DNA from: Cytophagales bacterium
GTDB taxonomy: Bacteria > Bacteroidota > Bacteroidia > Cytophagales > Cyclobacteriaceae
DNA: 47,599 bases
Direction: 5' to 3'
Assembly (NCBI GenBank): GCA_016124425.1
Contig: WGNT01000049.1
Coordinates: 1-47,599, forward strand
Shown: piece after piece, positions 1 to 8,402 of the stretch
Layout of the letters: each line of letters starts with the position of its first letter
How positions within the stretch are numbered: position 1 is the first letter of the stretch
Notes under the pieces: generated by a model
Databases searched by the model: none
What the model saw: the letters and a program-made list of their open reading frames with translations, nothing else
What the model was told of the DNA's origin: nothing
Translations under genes and position numbers: made by a program

Positions 1-1
1 A

Positions 2-784
2 CAAGGGAAACGTATTGCAAAAAACATCGATACTACCTATGCCGCCTTGGATGCACTTGGAGAGTACTACTATGACTATTCGGTGAGAAACGTTCCCTTT
101 CGGTTGGGTGCATCATCTACGATCGCAGGTTCGGGCATGTCTATTAAGAAGGATCTATACAAAGAAAATATTGCACATGAAATGAAAGAGCTCCAAGCAA
201 ATGGTGTGGTTGTCTCCGAAGACAAATCACTACAGCTGCAGCTCGTAAGCCAAGGAATTCGGATTGCCTATGCGCCAGCGGCCATAGTGTTTGATGAGAA
301 AATCAGTTCATCCCAACAGATTGGCAAGCAACGGGGTCGATGGCTCAATAGCTATTTTAGGCATAGCTTTCAGGCGCTAAAGGCGTTGGGCAAAGGTATG
401 GCGCGTCTGGATTGGAATGTGTTCCTTTTTTGCCTTACCGTATTGATGCCGCCTATGGTGATGCTGATAGGTGGGGCATTGGTATTGCTTGGCGTATCCC
501 TTTTTGTCTATCCAATGTTGGGATTTGTAATAGCTCTAAGTATAGGTGTATTTATAAGTGGATTTATGCTTAGTTTGTTGCTCAATCGGACACCGGCTAA
601 AGTCCTTGCCGCAGTTCCTACTATTCCACTTTTCGTTTGGGGACAGCTTGCCGGTTTTATGAACATCCGTCGGGCAAATAAAGATTTTATGGTGACGGAC
701 CACTCCGTAACTGTAGAATTAGCTGATGTATGGGCCAAAAGGTCAAAAGAATTTGACCATTTGGGAAAATGGTGGAACGTATGA
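2..784 (+). CDS. Glycosyltransferase family 2, C-terminal part (cut by window edge)
   Basis: The reading frame is open from base 2, so the true start lies outside the window. The visible 260 residues hold the back half of a GT-A type processive or membrane-anchored GT2: an acceptor-site aspartate in the SEDKSLQLQL stretch, then QRGRW, which fits the Q-x-x-R-W motif of hyaluronan/cellulose synthase-like enzymes. Two to three hydrophobic helices follow (about residues 138-215). It should transfer sugars from nucleotide-sugar donors at the cytoplasmic membrane, and its place beside a polysaccharide cluster supports that. It ends 15 bp from the convergent ppc gene. The substrate cannot be read from the sequence. 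Confidence 0.85.
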   Translation, partial: QGKRIAKNIDTTYAALDALGEYYYDYSVRNVPFRLGASSTIAGSGMSIKKDLYKENIAHEMKELQANGVVVSEDKSLQLQLVSQGIRIAYAPAAIVFDEKISSSQQIGKQRGRWLNSYFRHSFQALKALGKGMARLDWNVFLFCLTVLMPPMVMLIGGALVLLGVSLFVYPMLGFVIALSIGVFISGFMLSLLLNRTPAKVLAAVPTIPLFVWGQLAGFMNIRRANKDFMVTDHSVTVELADVWAKRSKEFDHLGKWWNV

Positions 785-799
785 GAACATCATAGGCTT

Positions 800-3511
800 T
801 TATCCTGTATTCTTAAGTCCACTTGCCAGTGCCGTTGTTATTTCCAAAAGCTTCGTAATAAGTTTTTCTTCTAGCGTTGGATCTGTACCCTTGGCGGCAC
901 GCCACTTTTTGAGGTAGTATAACTGTAAATTGTGAAGATAGCCCAACGCATGTTGTCTGCGTTCTAAATTATCTATCAAACTTCTACGGCGAATACTGCG
1001 TTGCTCGTTAAATAGGCGGCTTATTTCATGCAGTGTCAATGTATGTTCTTCTGTGATAAGATCGGTAAAATATCCTCTGACCGCAGGGTCTGAAACTAAC
1101 GCCGAATACGCAATCATCCATTCCGGATCGGCATTCATAACATTTGTTTCGACCTGTATGAGTACGTACCTCCATAGGGGCCATTTGTCCGCATATTGCT
1201 TCAGCAGCGCATACGAATCAGGCTTTTGCGTTCTCAGGATTTGAAGCGCTTTCCCTATACCATACCAACCGGTAAGGTTAAAGCGGGACTGGCTCCAACT
1301 AAATACCCATGGAATAGCCCGAAGGTCACCTAAGGTACGTGTTCCAGTCCGTCTGGCCGGCCGGGAACCGATCTTGCTAAGTTCGAGCACATCAATGGGT
1401 GTCGCTTCCCCATAAAACGTGATGAAATCTGGATGATAAATCAACTCCGTATAGGCTTTGAACGACTCATTGGACAATAACTCCAAAGCTGCTACCGGAA
1501 ATTCATCCTGCGAGGAAGGAAAATCGGATTGCCCTACCTGCCTCGCCACACCGGATAAGAGCATTTCGAGATTATAGGTGGCGTTAAGTAAATTGGCAAA
1601 TTGTTGTGCAATAGTCTCTCCTTGAACGGTGAGCTTCATTTCACCGCTCATGCTTCCCGAAGGCATACTTTCCAAAAACCGGTGGTATTTTCCACCCCCG
1701 CGACTTATGGTGCCACCGATACCGTGAAAAAACCGTATACGTACTCCATGTTTTTTTGCTAGATCCGTCAGCGTTTGTTCTGCTTTATATATTTCCCACC
1801 TACTGCTCATTATTCCACCGTCTTTGTTACTGTCACTGTAACCAAGCATTACTTCTTGAACCATCGCTAACCGCGATAAATGGTGTTTGTGAAGTGGATG
1901 AGACAACAATTGATCCATAACATGTGTGGCATTGCGCAAATCTTCTATGGTCTCAAAGAGGGGTACAACGGGAAACGACCGATCTGCCAAGCCTACTTCC
2001 CTCAGGAAAAAGTACACGGCCAAAAGGTCGCTAAGGTTTCTCGTCATGCTCACGATAAAGGACCCGATGCCGTCTGCTTCGTATTGGGAGACATGTTCGT
2101 AAACTTCACGATAACAGGCAAGTACCATATCGGCTTCATGGCCAAATTTAAAGCCGGCTGTAGCAAATGGGCGCTGGCTTTTCATTTCTTCGCTCAGAAA
2201 GGCGACTCGTTCGGCTTCATCCCAGGTGGTATAGCACTTATTCTCGGGAAAGGTGACGTTCACCATTTGCGCGATCGCCTTTTCATGAAAGGCGCTATTT
2301 TGCCGGATGTCCAGTTTTGCTAAGTGAAAGCCGAAACACCCGAACAGCCGCTCGAGGGGGAAAAATAACTCGGCGATAAGGTGGCTTGAGCCGATGTCCT
2401 TCAAGCTATCACGTAGCACGTTCAGATCGGGCTGAATGTCCTCCGCTTTCAAGTAGGCCTGCTTTTCACTTCCAGACCCCAATTTCGGCGTAGTCGACAG
2501 CCCAAGCCGCAGCAAGTTGATGTATTGCCGCCAGGGTTCAAACTCATTTCGCTTTACAGCCTGCTGCCCTTCTGTTCCATACCGTTTCTCCAAGGTGCTG
2601 ATTGCAGCTGTCAGCTGGGCAGGAGCAGGATTCCGTAGTTCAGAAAAACTCATCCGACCAGCTAATAATGCTAATTCGGTATCCAAAAGGGTAAGAGCTG
2701 CCTGTCTGTGTGTCTGTAAGGTTTCTCGGGTCAGTTCGGCAGAGACATAGGGGTGGCCATCCCGGTCACCGCCGACCCAGCTATAAAACCTCATCTTTGG
2801 ATAGTACATTGGATTAAGCATTGCTTCTTTGGACTGTCCGGCTTGTATCCAACTTTGTTTTAGCAATTGATCGCTTTTTCTTAGGGCTGCGGGAAACACC
2901 TTTGTGAAGTAATGCAACACGTTGCTCCGTTCCTTTTGTACGGTAGGTTTTTCCAAAGAGACTTCTCCCGTACGCCACCAACGTTCAAGTATGGTCATTA
3001 TTTCCTCGGTCAATATCTCCCTCTCCGACGTAGAAAAAGTTGGGTTTTCTAATAAGACAAGTTTCAGGTAGAGTTCCCGATGTAGGTCCAAAACAGAAAC
3101 CCGTTTTGATTCGGTAGGATGTGCCGTGAGTACAGGCATTACCGTCGTGTTCTTTATCATCTGAAGCATTTGACTTTCAGATAGCCCTTGCTTCATCCAG
3201 TGGCTTAAGGTTTCGGACCAAGATCCCCTTACAGCAGCCATTCCATTATGATCTGCAAGTTTCCTCCTAAATTGAACTGAAGCATTTTCTTCAACCAAGT
3301 TCATGTACTGAAGGTAGATGCTTATCACCTGAATATGTTTCTCAGATTGTTGTGAATTCGGTGTAGGTTTTTTTCCTTCTTGCAGAAGTTTGAGGAGTTC
3401 TGCCAATTCTTGCTCGCCGAGATTCTCCAATACTTTACGAAAACAGGTAGTTAGATAATCAGTGTCGTTTTTTATCTTGTCAAAAAGTTCGAAATGAAAG
3501 GAGGCATGCAT
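800..3511 (-). CDS. ppc: Phosphoenolpyruvate carboxylase
   Basis: This cytoplasmic enzyme carboxylates phosphoenolpyruvate with bicarbonate to oxaloacetate, refilling the TCA cycle. Recognisable PEPC signatures are VLTAHPTESKR near residue 140, GYSDSNKDGG, the catalytic FHGIGGTISRGGG glycine-rich loop (usual form FHGRGG) and a C-terminus ending LKNTG, close to the invariant xxNTG tail. The frame extends to a TTG at 3550, but I chose the ATG at 3511 (903 aa) because the added 13 residues look unrelated to PEPC and TTG starts are rare here. The gene lies 55 bp downstream of the flippase on the same strand, so it may be read as the last gene of the polysaccharide operon. It is convergent with the GT2 at the left edge. 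Confidence 0.96.
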   Translation of the reverse strand: MHASFHFELFDKIKNDTDYLTTCFRKVLENLGEQELAELLKLLQEGKKPTPNSQQSEKHIQVISIYLQYMNLVEENASVQFRRKLADHNGMAAVRGSWSETLSHWMKQGLSESQMLQMIKNTTVMPVLTAHPTESKRVSVLDLHRELYLKLVLLENPTFSTSEREILTEEIMTILERWWRTGEVSLEKPTVQKERSNVLHYFTKVFPAALRKSDQLLKQSWIQAGQSKEAMLNPMYYPKMRFYSWVGGDRDGHPYVSAELTRETLQTHRQAALTLLDTELALLAGRMSFSELRNPAPAQLTAAISTLEKRYGTEGQQAVKRNEFEPWRQYINLLRLGLSTTPKLGSGSEKQAYLKAEDIQPDLNVLRDSLKDIGSSHLIAELFFPLERLFGCFGFHLAKLDIRQNSAFHEKAIAQMVNVTFPENKCYTTWDEAERVAFLSEEMKSQRPFATAGFKFGHEADMVLACYREVYEHVSQYEADGIGSFIVSMTRNLSDLLAVYFFLREVGLADRSFPVVPLFETIEDLRNATHVMDQLLSHPLHKHHLSRLAMVQEVMLGYSDSNKDGGIMSSRWEIYKAEQTLTDLAKKHGVRIRFFHGIGGTISRGGGKYHRFLESMPSGSMSGEMKLTVQGETIAQQFANLLNATYNLEMLLSGVARQVGQSDFPSSQDEFPVAALELLSNESFKAYTELIYHPDFITFYGEATPIDVLELSKIGSRPARRTGTRTLGDLRAIPWVFSWSQSRFNLTGWYGIGKALQILRTQKPDSYALLKQYADKWPLWRYVLIQVETNVMNADPEWMIAYSALVSDPAVRGYFTDLITEEHTLTLHEISRLFNEQRSIRRRSLIDNLERRQHALGYLHNLQLYYLKKWRAAKGTDPTLEEKLITKLLEITTALASGLKNTG

Positions 3512-3566
3512 GGTTCTAACGGTTTGATTCGATCTATGGCTAAGATACAAAACCGGGTCCAGCTAT

Positions 3567-4904
3567 TCAACCCTTTTTGAAAAGCTTTTGTATTCCGGAT
3601 CGGTAGATTTCTGGGTAGAAAGCCAATGCATACCTAAATGCGCGTTCCGGCCTGATAGGAATAAATTTTTTCAGTATAACCTGCTTTATGCCAGCGGTAA
3701 GGCCTACGGCTATCACGAGACCGTATGCAGCACCCAAAAGGCCAACACCTTTGATTAACAAATAGGTGAAAAGGGCGCCATAAATAAAGGTACCAAAGAC
3801 CATAATCATATTAAAGAACGGCTTCCCTATGGCATCCAAAAAGACACCTGATTGCCTGTCAAAAGGCCTTATCACGGCTAGAAAGGCCACTACCTGTAAG
3901 AAGGGAACCGCTTCCAGATAGCTTTCCCCCGCTATAAATAAAACAATATACTTCGCAAAGAGCAGGTTTAAAAGCAGGAACGGAAGTGTCATACTCAGCA
4001 TCATCCCGATGGTCTTTTCATAGATTTTGCCTACTTCCTCCAGATCTTGTTTGTCAAATGCCTCTGTTGCCTTCGGATAAGAAATGGAAGCGATTGAGTT
4101 GACTGGGATTTCCAACATGTTCATTACACGACCTGCGGTATTGGCCAATGCCACTTGAACCGGTGAAAGCAACGCTCCCAGCAGGAATTTGTCCAGACTG
4201 TTGGTAAGCATGGAAACCAAGTTTGTTCCAAACACATACTTGCCAAAATGAAAGATTTGTAGGCCCCAATGTTTATGCCATCCCCAACGCATCCGGATGT
4301 ATTTTCGGACCTGAAAACAGGACATTAAGGTGGCTAGAAGAAAGGTAGCATTTTGATACCAAGCGAGTGCTGGCAACGTCAGTTCCCCGTGGCGGTAAAG
4401 GTAGTAATACATGATAATCAAAAAAAGCGGAAGACTTTTGCTGATGCCGGCTAGAAAATAGGCCTTAAAATCATATTTAGCCTGCATCAACACAAGGTTG
4501 TGTGTGTGTAGAATCAAAAGCGGAAGTACAAACGTATAGATTTTGATAACCTCTTCCAGCCCAGGAGCATTTAAAATATGCTCAAGGAATCCTGCTAAGC
4601 TCCATAAGATACCCATAAAGATCACTGTCAGAATCGCATTGAGCCAAAGTGATGCCATTTGGATTTCTGCCTGATCGGTTGCAGACCTATTCACCAGAAA
4701 TTTTATCATGCCATTCTGGACAAACCCACTTCTAGCCATGTCTACAATGCCTACAAGCGTAATAAAAAGCACCCATACGCCAAACGACGCAGGATTAAAG
4801 ATCCTAACCAGGAAAATGAACCCGATAAACCCAAGTAAAAAATCGATTCCCCGATGCAACATGGTGTACATGCCACTCGTCAGCCAGTACTTTTTATTTT
4901 CCAT
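3567..4904 (-). CDS. Wzx-type polysaccharide flippase (MOP superfamily)
   Basis: A 445-residue integral membrane protein with about 12 hydrophobic helices and almost no soluble domain. The N-terminus carries the pattern typical of Polysacc_synt (RfbX/Wzx) transporters: a helix, then VRIFNPASFGVWVLF, and an early RSGFVQNGMIKF stretch like the 'N-G' region of these flippases. The expected role is moving lipid-linked repeat units across the inner membrane. The start codon overlaps the 3' end of the upstream GT4 by 11 bp, indicating translational coupling, and the neighbouring ligase and Wzz-like genes support a Wzx/Wzy pathway. Transported substrate unknown. Confidence 0.85.
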   Translation of the reverse strand: MENKKYWLTSGMYTMLHRGIDFLLGFIGFIFLVRIFNPASFGVWVLFITLVGIVDMARSGFVQNGMIKFLVNRSATDQAEIQMASLWLNAILTVIFMGILWSLAGFLEHILNAPGLEEVIKIYTFVLPLLILHTHNLVLMQAKYDFKAYFLAGISKSLPLFLIIMYYYLYRHGELTLPALAWYQNATFLLATLMSCFQVRKYIRMRWGWHKHWGLQIFHFGKYVFGTNLVSMLTNSLDKFLLGALLSPVQVALANTAGRVMNMLEIPVNSIASISYPKATEAFDKQDLEEVGKIYEKTIGMMLSMTLPFLLLNLLFAKYIVLFIAGESYLEAVPFLQVVAFLAVIRPFDRQSGVFLDAIGKPFFNMIMVFGTFIYGALFTYLLIKGVGLLGAAYGLVIAVGLTAGIKQVILKKFIPIRPERAFRYALAFYPEIYRSGIQKLFKKG

Positions 4905-6039
4905 TGGTACGGTTAAAAATGTCCCTGTAAATGGTTAAGACATTCTCAGCCCCTCTCCGGTAGCTAAACAACGGTGGTCTTGTATATCCCCGTTCAATCA
5001 AGGCTTCTCGTTCTAAGGGATTCACCAATAGCTGCTTGATGGCCATAGCGATCATTTTTGGATCTACGGGATCAACCAGGATCGCAGCCTCCCCGGCTAT
5101 TTCCGGCATCGAAGAAGTGTTGGAAGTAATTACCGGACAGCCGCAGGCCATGGCTTCTAAGATAGGAAGACCGAAACTTTCTCTCAGAGAAGGATATAGA
5201 AAAAGCGTCGCCTTTGCATAGATAGCTGGTAGATCACTATTCGGAATATAGCCTGTGAGGTGGATTTTTGCGCGAAGTTGATTGGCATTCAGGATGTCAA
5301 GTAAATCCCGTAACGCTTCCTCCCCAAAATCAGGCATCACCAATGGCATGGTCATCAATTGTTCCCTGTCTAAATGAAGAAGGGCTTGCAGTACGCCTGA
5401 TAAATTTTTTTTTGGATCGGTATTTCCCAAAAAGAGCATGAACTTTTCGGGAAGCCCATATTTTTTTCTTTTCTCTTCTTGGACGTTCGGCAATACCTGC
5501 TGGAAGTGACCACTTACGCCGTTGTGTACGACTACCGTTTTAGATGGAGGCTCTTTGTCAAAATGGTCCTGAATGCGTTTCTGTTCATAGGCCGAGACAG
5601 TGAGAATTCGGGATGCTCTAGGGACGATCGCCGGAACGTTCCATCTGCGGTATAAATTGCCAAGACGCTGATACCAGGTTCCAGCCCGTAGATTAAGTTT
5701 CTCTAGGTAAATGATATCGTGAAGGGTAAGTACCAGCGGTATGCTTCCCCAGAATGGTGCGGTATTGCTTGTACAATGAAGTATATCTAGTCCCAACTTT
5801 TTTGCGGCCATAGGCAAAAAATACTGTTCCCATACCGGATATGGGCTTGGTGGCAGGTAGATAATACTGAAATTAGCGGTTTCTGAAATACAGGTGTCGT
5901 CTTCTACCTGGTTGACGAAAATAAAATAGCTGTTCACTTTATCCAATTCCTGAAGGTTGCGGATCAATTCTACCGCAACCATATCCATCCCGTGTCTTTT
6001 CTTTCGGAATATACGCTGTGCTTCGATTCCGATCTTCAT
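4894..6039 (-). CDS. Glycosyltransferase family 4
   Basis: A GT-B fold glycosyltransferase of 381 residues. The N-terminal half (MKIGIEAQRIFRKKRHGMD) matches the start of many mannosyltransferase-like GT4 proteins. The C-terminal donor-binding half contains FLGNTDPKKN, and near residue 286 the E-x7-E motif within RESFGLPILEAMACGCPVI, followed by SSMPEIAG. It is cytoplasmic or membrane-associated and probably extends a lipid-linked oligosaccharide using an activated sugar. It overlaps the upstream GT2 by 4 bp and the downstream flippase by 11 bp, so it is firmly inside the operon. Confidence 0.92.
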   Translation of the reverse strand: MKIGIEAQRIFRKKRHGMDMVAVELIRNLQELDKVNSYFIFVNQVEDDTCISETANFSIIYLPPSPYPVWEQYFLPMAAKKLGLDILHCTSNTAPFWGSIPLVLTLHDIIYLEKLNLRAGTWYQRLGNLYRRWNVPAIVPRASRILTVSAYEQKRIQDHFDKEPPSKTVVVHNGVSGHFQQVLPNVQEEKRKKYGLPEKFMLFLGNTDPKKNLSGVLQALLHLDREQLMTMPLVMPDFGEEALRDLLDILNANQLRAKIHLTGYIPNSDLPAIYAKATLFLYPSLRESFGLPILEAMACGCPVITSNTSSMPEIAGEAAILVDPVDPKMIAMAIKQLLVNPLEREALIERGYTRPPLFSYRRGAENVLTIYRDIFNRTNGK

Positions 6040-6953
6040 AGCATTGGGGGAATTAATTTGGGATTGTCATGCAGTTCGTTGACGAAAATACTTTGAGAAA
6101 ACCCCTTTATATACGCCTTAGCGTGGTCAAATTCTCCTTTTATCAGGAGTGAAAGGAAGTTTTTAGGGATTGCGATCAGAAAGTAGTAAAGGGCCGTAAA
6201 TGTAAAAACGGGCCAATCAACATTCCTTCTAAGGTAAATCCAACGGTTTCTACTCATATAGAAGGTCTTCAATAGGGAGTTTTTGCCAACGCTCATAGAT
6301 TCTTTGTGAAGAATCATAGAACTTGGTTCATACCAGATTTCATAGCCTGCCTTTTTTATTCGCTCGCAATAGTCCATTTCTTCATAGTAAAGAAAGTATA
6401 GCTCGGCCATCATACCTACATGTTCGACCACCCTTCGTGGAATAAACATTGCTGCCCCGTGCGCTAGGTAGGTGATCCTAGCTTCCTGATACTGACCCAC
6501 ATCTTTCTCCAGGTATCCTATACCACTGCCCCTCCCAGTGATCGGACTGATGTTTGTAAAGCCGGCATATTGAATAATTGTAGGGTCATCAAAATAATTG
6601 ATTTTCGGACAGACCATTCCAATCCGTTCGCTACGTTGCACCCGTAAAAGTAAGCCATCAAATACATCCGGTGACACCTCAGTATCGTTGTTTACCAGAA
6701 AAAAGTAGTCTCCTTTAGCAGCCTCTATTCCCCTGTTATTCCCGCCCGCAAAGCCTTCGTTTTTGGGGTTCTTTAGCAGGATGATTTCCGGAAATTCTTC
6801 CGAAAGTACGCTCGGATCTTCCTTTGAGGCATTATCCACTACAATGATTTCTACATTGGGGTAGGTGATTTTTCGGAAACTAGCCAACATGCCGCGGGTG
6901 TGTTCAAGGCCGTTGTAATTGATTGTAATTACTGAAATAAGCGGTTTTTCCAT
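6036..6953 (-). CDS. Glycosyltransferase family 2 (rhamnosyl-type)
   Basis: A 305-residue GT-A glycosyltransferase. PLISVITINYNG opens the fold and IIVVDNAS follows. FLVNNDTEVSPDVF gives the metal/nucleotide-binding acidic cluster near residue 90, and YYEEMDYCERIKKAGYEIWY gives the acceptor-side ED motif; the set resembles rhamnosyltransferases such as those acting on O-antigen and dTDP-rhamnose. The frame extends upstream to 7031 but would overlap the ligase gene by about 60 bp, so I chose the ATG at 6953, directly before the first beta-strand. One short hydrophobic segment lies near the C-terminus. It sits 17 bp after the ligase gene and overlaps the next GT4 by 4 bp. Confidence 0.92.
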   Translation of the reverse strand: MEKPLISVITINYNGLEHTRGMLASFRKITYPNVEIIVVDNASKEDPSVLSEEFPEIILLKNPKNEGFAGGNNRGIEAAKGDYFFLVNNDTEVSPDVFDGLLLRVQRSERIGMVCPKINYFDDPTIIQYAGFTNISPITGRGSGIGYLEKDVGQYQEARITYLAHGAAMFIPRRVVEHVGMMAELYFLYYEEMDYCERIKKAGYEIWYEPSSMILHKESMSVGKNSLLKTFYMSRNRWIYLRRNVDWPVFTFTALYYFLIAIPKNFLSLLIKGEFDHAKAYIKGFSQSIFVNELHDNPKLIPPML

Positions 6954-6970
6954 AATATCAGAATAAAAGT

Positions 6971-8395
6971 TTACGTTTTGTTCTCCAGCAGTTCTTTGTC
7001 TAGATCTTGAGCTAAAAAAAGATAGGCCCAAGACATATAGATTACTATGCCCGTTGGCATCTGACCCAAAATCGGATTTCCATAGCTCGCCAATATGATA
7101 CCGACATATCCTGAAAATAGGGCTAGCAACTTTTGTTTCAGGCCTTCATCTTTGACCTTCCAAATTTTCAACAAGGCCATGAGCGCGATGAATACGAGGA
7201 TGGTGAGGTGTAGACTAAGTCCAACCACCCCCATTTCCGCCCAGATCTTTACGTACCAGCTGTCGTTCGGTGTTTCTGCCAAAAAGGTACCTGGACTGAA
7301 GCGAATGCCCCAGGATCCTGATGTACCTATGCCTCCACCAAATGGTCTGCTTTTTAAGTATACCTTAAACTTTTTTTGATTCTCCTTACGTACGTTCAGA
7401 GACGCGTCGTTCGGATCCAAAGCGGAGCGCATTCGCCTAATCTGATAGTTGTCGTGCCCAATTAGTGTGAATTTCAAAAAGATAAAGATTATACCTAAGA
7501 CGGCCAAGCCCCCCAACATTACCTTAAAGTTCTTAGATGCAAATAGAAATGCCATTGCACCTCCCACGGGGATAATTAGCGACCCCCTTGTGCCTGACAA
7601 GATCATGAGGTAGAAAAAAAGTAGGGAGAGCACTGCATAAATGAGTTTCGTTCGAATAGGGAACGGACCCAAGGCAAGGATTGCAGCCATCAATCCGGCC
7701 TGTGCCGTACCGGCACCAAATTGACCGGCGTCGGAAAAAAAGGAAAACACTCTCAAATTCCCGAAAAGGACGTGAGTTGACCTCGGCCCCTGATCCAGCC
7801 AGTTGTTTTCCGCCCCGTCTAGCCCAATGTAATACTGCCGCAGACCCCATAGGGAGGCCAAGACGGAAAATAGCATAAACAAATAGATAAATCGGTCCAG
7901 ATCCTTTGCTTTATTGGCATAAAGAAGTGTTAGAGGGACAGCTAGAATCATGTAGAGGGCCGTACCTCTCACAGCATAGAACCAAGCGGCCATGCTTCGC
8001 GCCTCGGGATTTACGATCTCCGCAACATTGTAGCCCATCCAGATCACACTTACCAACATGAGGCTATTTTTTAATTTTGTAAAATCAGTCTTCAGCTGGG
8101 TGTGAAAAATGGCCGAGACAATAGCCAGCAAGAGGGCAAAATCAACCGTCAGACCCAAGGGAAGAGAGGGAAGATATCTTATCGCACCAATAGCAAAAAA
8201 GGCGCATACCAATGTAAGGTCCAATGCGTTTGAAGGTTTTTGAAGTACCCAATATAAAAATACCAATCCAATGGGAATAGCAAAAAGTGCCGCGATACCC
8301 AGTACTTCTAAACGGATGATAAACAAGCCCATGACAAATGCACTGGCGAATATGCCAACAAATGTCACCGCCTTATTTGATCTCGCAATGTCCAT
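6971..8395 (-). CDS. O-antigen ligase / Wzy-type polymerase family membrane protein
   Basis: A 474-residue multi-spanning protein with roughly 10-12 helices and one large periplasmic loop around residues 305-385. The segment LILSGTRGSLIIPVGG (about residue 262) matches the SG-(S/T)-RG motif of the Wzy_C/O-antigen ligase family. The loop contains RRMRSALDPNDASLNVRKEN and FGGGIGTSG, which also recur in this family. It probably polymerises undecaprenyl-linked repeat units or ligates the finished chain in the periplasm; sequence alone does not separate the two. It is 7 bp from the Wzz-like gene upstream and 17 bp from the GT2 downstream. Confidence 0.87.
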   Translation of the reverse strand: MDIARSNKAVTFVGIFASAFVMGLFIIRLEVLGIAALFAIPIGLVFLYWVLQKPSNALDLTLVCAFFAIGAIRYLPSLPLGLTVDFALLLAIVSAIFHTQLKTDFTKLKNSLMLVSVIWMGYNVAEIVNPEARSMAAWFYAVRGTALYMILAVPLTLLYANKAKDLDRFIYLFMLFSVLASLWGLRQYYIGLDGAENNWLDQGPRSTHVLFGNLRVFSFFSDAGQFGAGTAQAGLMAAILALGPFPIRTKLIYAVLSLLFFYLMILSGTRGSLIIPVGGAMAFLFASKNFKVMLGGLAVLGIIFIFLKFTLIGHDNYQIRRMRSALDPNDASLNVRKENQKKFKVYLKSRPFGGGIGTSGSWGIRFSPGTFLAETPNDSWYVKIWAEMGVVGLSLHLTILVFIALMALLKIWKVKDEGLKQKLLALFSGYVGIILASYGNPILGQMPTGIVIYMSWAYLFLAQDLDKELLENKT

Positions 8396-8402
8396 ACCCT
8401 GT

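Noticed and set aside
1880..2323. A 147-codon plus-strand open frame
   Set aside because: It lies wholly opposite ppc, has no family-like pattern and is a shadow of that gene.
3512..3550. Longer ppc start at the TTG
   Set aside because: The added 13 residues do not resemble PEPC and an ATG follows in frame.
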